A stretch of DNA of 64,000 nucleotides from Furfurilactobacillus curtus (GTDB lineage: Bacteria; Bacillota; Bacilli; Lactobacillales; Lactobacillaceae). The DNA is taken from contig NZ_BQXO01000003.1 in NCBI RefSeq assembly GCF_045862785.1, forward strand, positions 1-64,000, read 5' to 3'. Made by a program: the position numbers and the translations under genes. The notes below the pieces were generated by a model. That model was not told the DNA's origin. It ran no database searches and was given only the letters and a program-made list of their open reading frames with translations. Every line of letters starts with the position of its first letter. Positions within the stretch are counted from its first letter, which is position 1. Positions 60,340 through 64,000 of the stretch are shown here, piece after piece.

Positions 60340-60867
60340 TTATCGAGTTAACCACCACTGGTAAATCTGTTCCGACAACAGTGGGGTCTGGTGTAAAATC
60401 CACTGGCAAATGGGCGCTGTAGCGATCTGTTGATGTAGCCAAGCTGACGGCCATACAGACGCAACCGCAAGGCCAAAAAAAATCAACCCGTACATTAAAC
60501 AACCGGCAATAATGGCCCCAGCGAACGCATTGATCCCGTGGATGACCGGCAAATGAGTAAACAGATTCAATGACCGCATCACAAAGTGTAACAACACAAA
60601 CCCAACAATCAGCAGGCCCCAAAAGGCAATACCGCTGGCCCAAAAATGATTGACTTGGGTACTCAGAAGTTGATCGTTGACGCTGTGCTGATGGTTTGTT
60701 GGCAACCAAGTCTGAATCATGGCCGACACGCTTGGCGTTAGGATCTTAGCGACTATCAAAACGACCAGATAGCCAATGGTTGAAACTAGTTCGGCCACAA
60801 AACCGCGTCGATATCCGCGTCCCAATGCGCTTAATAATAGAAAAATAACAATCAGCGATAAAATCAT
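60340..60867 (-). CDS. CvpA family membrane protein
   Basis: A protein of 175 residues with four hydrophobic segments. The CvpA pattern is LLLSALGRGYRRGFVAELVSTIGYLVVLIVAK at the N-terminus and MRSLNLFTHLPVIHGINAFAGAIIAGCLMYGLIF in the middle. Founding members affect colicin V production and purine biosynthesis; the molecular role is unclear. GTAGGGAATG precedes the ATG. Co-transcribed with mutS2, as in many Firmicutes. Confidence 0.9.
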   Translation of the reverse strand: MILSLIVIFLLLSALGRGYRRGFVAELVSTIGYLVVLIVAKILTPSVSAMIQTWLPTNHQHSVNDQLLSTQVNHFWASGIAFWGLLIVGFVLLHFVMRSLNLFTHLPVIHGINAFAGAIIAGCLMYGLIFFGLAVASVWPSAWLHQQIATAPICQWILHQTPLLSEQIYQWWLTR

Positions 60868-60908
60868 AGTTTCATTCCCTACTTACAATAAATAGTATGC
60901 TTCACCCA

Positions 60909-60945
60909 AACGGCGCTGTACTCCAAAATGGAATACAGCGCCGTT
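60909..60945 (-). terminator. terminator after the DUF1292 gene
   Basis: Perfect 12-bp inverted repeat AACGGCGCTGTA / TACAGCGCCGTT around 13 bases, with a short T tail on the minus strand. Confidence 0.82.
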
Positions 60946-60962
60946 GACGTCATTGTTAACCA

Positions 60963-61262
60963 CTAGGATAGGTTAGAATCTTCATCCAAAAATGTATTTA
61001 ACATTTCTTCAACCATATCCCATTCAGCGTCATCTTCAATCGGTGAAAGTTCACCTTCCGTTGAACCTTCTTCCTCTGGATCGAAGGCGTACGCCTGGAT
61101 ATCAACTTCTTCATCTTCAGCTGCATCAGCTGGATAGAGCAAGATATATGACTTACCGTAATCTTCCGAAGTAAAGGTAAACAAGACATTGTATAACGTT
61201 TCGTTGCCCTGGTTATCCACCAACGTAATTTGTTGTTCATCTTGGTTATTTGTGTCTGCCAT
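60963..61262 (-). CDS. DUF1292 family protein (YrzB-like)
   Basis: A protein of 99 residues, strongly acidic. The DUF1292 pattern is QITLVDNQGNETLYNVLFTF followed by KSYILLYPADAAEDEEVDIQAYAFDP. Function unknown; it accompanies ruvX and ireB almost universally in Firmicutes. Its start lies 31 bp after the ruvX stop. Last gene of the alaS - ireB - ruvX - DUF1292 cluster. Confidence 0.93.
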   Translation of the reverse strand: MADTNNQDEQQITLVDNQGNETLYNVLFTFTSEDYGKSYILLYPADAAEDEEVDIQAYAFDPEEEGSTEGELSPIEDDAEWDMVEEMLNTFLDEDSNLS

Positions 61263-61293
61263 GTTTTGCCTACTTTCTTAGTTACTCAAGTTA

Positions 61294-61731
61294 TTATGCT
61301 AACTGGGTCAATTTACCATGGGCATCCAGATAATTTTGTAAAATCAGAGCCGCCGCAATTTTATCAATCACTTGCTTACGTTTACGTCGTGATGTGTCGG
61401 CCTGTTCGATCAACATTCGTTCTGCCTCAACCGTGGTTAAGCGCTCATCAATGAAATCAACAGGTAACTTAAAACGTTCGGTCAATAATTCACCATAGTG
61501 TTGAGCGGCCTCGGCACGAGGGCCTAACGAGTTGTTCATATTCTTAGGTAATCCGAGGACGAATCCACCGGCCTGTAAACTCGTGACTAACTCGCCAATT
61601 CGATCCAAGCCAAACTCTCCGGCGGCCTCATCAATCCTGACGATTTCAACGCCTTGAGCTGTCCACCCGAAGGCATCACTAATCGCCACACCAACCGTCT
61701 TTGAGCCTACATCAAGTCCCATTAATTTCAT
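61294..61731 (-). CDS. ruvX: Holliday junction resolvase-like protein RuvX (YqgF)
   Basis: A protein of 145 residues with an RNase H-like fold: MGLDVGSKTVGVAISD (first catalytic Asp), VLGLPKNMNNSLGPRAE, FIDERLTTVEAERML (Glu) and the C-terminal DKIAAALILQNYLD (Asp). YqgF proteins are implicated in Holliday junction processing and 16S rRNA maturation. Its ATG overlaps the ireB stop by 4 bp. Confidence 0.95.
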   Translation of the reverse strand: MKLMGLDVGSKTVGVAISDAFGWTAQGVEIVRIDEAAGEFGLDRIGELVTSLQAGGFVLGLPKNMNNSLGPRAEAAQHYGELLTERFKLPVDFIDERLTTVEAERMLIEQADTSRRKRKQVIDKIAAALILQNYLDAHGKLTQLA

Positions 61732-61994
61732 TTAGCCGCTGGCCCCGCATTCAAGTATGCTCGAACCAGTTCTTCAATGATCTCATCACGCTCATGTTTG
61801 CGAATTAAATTTCGCGCATCGTTTAGGCGTGGAATGTAGGCTGGATCCCCGGACAATAAATATCCAACAATTTGATTAATTGGATTATAGCCCTTTTCTT
61901 CTAGTGCTTGATAAACCGTTGTGAGGGTCTCACGCACATCTTTTTGTTGTTGATTGTCGAAATCAAAAAACATGGTCTTGTCTGTGGTCCCCAT
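61728..61994 (-). CDS. ireB: IreB family regulatory phosphoprotein (DUF965)
   Basis: A protein of 88 residues: KTMFFDFDNQQQKDVRETLTTVYQALEEKGYNPINQIVGYLLSGDPAYIPRLNDARNLIRK-type, given here as key blocks FDFD, GYNPINQIVGYLLSGDP and ARNLIRKHERDEI. In Enterococcus IreB is phosphorylated on N-terminal threonines by the kinase IreK and dampens antibiotic tolerance; Thr residues are present at 3, 4 and 7. GGAGGGAATG precedes the ATG. Confidence 0.95.
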   Translation of the reverse strand: MGTTDKTMFFDFDNQQQKDVRETLTTVYQALEEKGYNPINQIVGYLLSGDPAYIPRLNDARNLIRKHERDEIIEELVRAYLNAGPAAK

Positions 61995-62162
61995 CTACAT
62001 TCCCTCCATGATTGGTTTTTCCGGCTTGTTTTCGCTAATAAATCCTGATTGACTTTGGTCGATAACACACTCCGACTGATACCTATTCTACTGAATCAGA
62101 CGTCAAATAACAATTATCTTGAGCGTTGTAACGATTTTGAAAGATTCAAGGCTCACGAATTA

Positions 62163-62201
62163 AACAACGCCATCACCTTCAATAAATTGAAGATAATGAC
62201 G
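62163..62201 (-). terminator. terminator of alaS
   Basis: Minus-strand hairpin CGTCATTATCTTCAA / TTGAAGGTGATGGCG (G-U pairs allowed) around TTTA, followed by TTGTTT. Confidence 0.65.
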
Positions 62202-62232
62202 TCATTGAAACGCTGTAAACATTCAAACCTAA

Positions 62233-64000
62233 TTACTTAATCGCGTCGACCAACCAATGCTTAGCTTGAGTTAAAGCCGTGTCGATCCCTTCCGGATTTT
62301 TACCGCCGGCTTGAGCCATATCCGGACGACCACCACCACCACCGTTGATGGCCGGTGCAATCGCTTTAATTAAATCGCCAGCTTTGATCCCAGTCTTCAC
62401 TAAATTCGGTGCGACGGCTACTAACAAGTTAGCTTTACCGTCCGCAGCCGTCGCTAAGACTAACACATCAGAAGGCAAGGATTGCTTCCAATCATCTGCC
62501 AATTGACGTAATTGACCCATACCAGCGACCTGAACAGCTTGGGCAATGACTTTAGCGCCATTAATTTCCTCAATATTAGTAAAGGCATTGGCTGCTTGTT
62601 GGGACGCCATTTTCGCTTGTAACGCTGTTTGTTCATTCTCCAACTGCTTAATGTCAGTCTGCAACGCAGCCACTTTATGCGGCACCTCTTTGACTTGTTG
62701 TGACTTCACTAAATCAGCCGTCTGTTGCAAAAGTACTTCTTCATTATTCAAGAAATCGAAGGCTTCTGCTGCCGTTACTGCTTCAATACGGCGAACACCG
62801 GCACCAACCCCAGTTTCAGAAACAATCTTGAACAACCCGATTTCATTAGTGTTAGCGACATGATCGCCACCACAAAATTCAACGTTGAAATCACCCATTG
62901 ACACAACGCGGACTGTTTTCCCGTATTTTTCCGAAAACATCGCGATCGCACCCATTTTTTTCGCGGTTGCTAAATCCGTCTCCACTGTCTTCACAGTCAA
63001 TTCGGCAAAGATTTGGTCATTAACCATCTGTTCAACTTTGCGCAGATCTGCCTGAGTGACTTGACCAAAATGCGTGAAGTCAAAACGCAGATAGTTGGGT
63101 TCCACTAACGATCCGGCTTGACTCGTGTGATCACCTAATACATTGCGCAAAGATTGGTCCAGTAAATGCGTCGCCGAATGATTCTTCTCAATCTTGCGAT
63201 GACGCATCTGATTCACAATCAACTTATAAGTGGCATTTTTCTTCAGTGTACCAGTCAATTTAACCGTATGCAGATTTTGACCATTCGGTGCATGCTGCAC
63301 ATCGGTCACTTCAGCAACTTCATTACCATCTTCATCAAGGACCGTGCCAGTATCAGCAACCTGACCACCCATTTCCGCATAGAATGGTGTTTGATCGAAA
63401 ATCAATTCGGCCGTTTCATTCTTCTCTTTGGCCTCATCGACAAGTGCCTCATTAACGATGATATCCATTAATTTAGCGTGATCGACTGTCAATTGCGTGT
63501 AACCCACGTATTGGCTTGGTGTCTTGATATCGGTCAATAACGCACGCTGAACACCCATCGATTTCGCTGAAGACCGTGCATTACGAGCTCGCTGACGCTG
63601 TTCTTCCATAGCGGCCTTGAAGCCGGCTTGATCAACACCCAAGCCTTCGTCACTCGCATACTCAGTCGTCAACTCAATTGGAAAACCATACGTATCAAAC
63701 AACTTGAACGCGTCTGTACCCGCTAATTGCGTGTTTCCTGCCGCCTTCGTTGCTGCGATTGTATCATTCAATAAGGACAGACCAGTGTCTAACGTCACGT
63801 TAAAGCGATCTTCTTCTGAATGAATAACACCGGCAATGTAATCAGCTTGTTCCAAAACCTCTGGATAATGGCTTTGCATAATTTTTCCGACCACCGGAAC
63901 CAATTGATACAAAAAGGCTTCGTTAATCCCGAGCTTTTTACCATTTAAAATTGCCCGTCGAATCAAGCGCCGAATGACGTATCCGCGACCTTCGTTGGAA
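62233..64000 (-). CDS. alaS: alanyl-tRNA synthetase, C-terminal two thirds (partial)
   Basis: The reading frame is open to the right edge, so the N-terminal catalytic part lies outside. Visible from the edge are SNEGRGYVIRRLIRRAI, the editing domain with NHSATHLLDQSLRNVLGDH and EFCGGDHVANTNEIG (zinc/editing residues), and the C-terminal DHHA1 domain with APAINGGGGGRPDMAQAGG. It charges tRNA-Ala and clears Ser/Gly mischarging. An internal ATG at 63966 is not a start. It leads the cluster with ireB and ruvX. Confidence 0.97.
   Translation of the reverse strand, partial: SNEGRGYVIRRLIRRAILNGKKLGINEAFLYQLVPVVGKIMQSHYPEVLEQADYIAGVIHSEEDRFNVTLDTGLSLLNDTIAATKAAGNTQLAGTDAFKLFDTYGFPIELTTEYASDEGLGVDQAGFKAAMEEQRQRARNARSSAKSMGVQRALLTDIKTPSQYVGYTQLTVDHAKLMDIIVNEALVDEAKEKNETAELIFDQTPFYAEMGGQVADTGTVLDEDGNEVAEVTDVQHAPNGQNLHTVKLTGTLKKNATYKLIVNQMRHRKIEKNHSATHLLDQSLRNVLGDHTSQAGSLVEPNYLRFDFTHFGQVTQADLRKVEQMVNDQIFAELTVKTVETDLATAKKMGAIAMFSEKYGKTVRVVSMGDFNVEFCGGDHVANTNEIGLFKIVSETGVGAGVRRIEAVTAAEAFDFLNNEEVLLQQTADLVKSQQVKEVPHKVAALQTDIKQLENEQTALQAKMASQQAANAFTNIEEINGAKVIAQAVQVAGMGQLRQLADDWKQSLPSDVLVLATAADGKANLLVAVAPNLVKTGIKAGDLIKAIAPAINGGGGGRPDMAQAGGKNPEGIDTALTQAKHWLVDAIK

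Overview
The window comes from a Gram-positive low-to-mid GC bacterium of the family Lactobacillaceae (former Lactobacillus group). The support is a Firmicutes-type 16S rRNA 5' part, strong AGGAGG ribosome binding sites, KxYKxGKxW-type signal peptides, a dltXABCD operon, the ccpA/pepQ divergon, and the gene order ackA - ytxK-type methyltransferase - comG operon - yebC. I do not assign a genus or species.

Layout. Positions 1-456 hold the 5' part of a 16S rRNA gene (minus strand) behind two tandem promoters. 782-9859 is ordinary housekeeping: an S1-domain protein, a cyclophilin, a DedA protein, a TIGR01906 membrane protein / HAD phosphatase / YutD cluster, a phosphoesterase, an amino acid permease, ackA and a methyltransferase. 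9921-13620 is the comG operon (comGA to comGG) for the competence pseudopilus, followed upstream by yebC.

14453-33786 is an integrated mobile element of about 19.3 kb. It is bounded by a perfect 121-bp direct repeat that contains the yebC promoter, leader and first six codons, with a tyrosine integrase just inside the yebC-side end. A third, diverged copy of the yebC start region at 33110-33260 indicates a second, almost completely deleted related element in tandem. Cargo: an unknown 573-residue protein with a small downstream gene and a divergent DNA methyltransferase (possible defence or modification locus); an XRE regulator; two pairs of paralogous unknown proteins; a small second tyrosine recombinase beside a 40-bp inverted repeat; a secreted module (lipoprotein, anchored protein, LysM-MucBP-CAP protein); a serine recombinase; and a gene-poor stretch that holds an unexplained array of about seven degenerate repeats (67-91 bp apart).

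34297-47914 is chromosome again: pncB, a short UvrA-like ABC protein, a CPBP-type membrane protein, a decayed VOC (PhnB-like) gene, a large repeat-bearing wall protein, a LysR regulator, ccpA and pepQ. 48037-64000 is core genome: YtxH/DUF948 envelope proteins, an aldo/keto reductase, a YfcE-type phosphoesterase, rdgB, murI, a DUF2507 protein, the dlt operon (D-alanylation of teichoic acids, including the 48-residue dltX), trxA, mutS2, a CvpA-family gene, and the DUF1292 - ruvX - ireB - alaS cluster, with alaS running off the right edge.

The most promising places for something new are the element's integration strategy at a gene start (copying promoter plus start codon), the methyltransferase / 573-residue protein locus, and the 29750-30390 repeat array.
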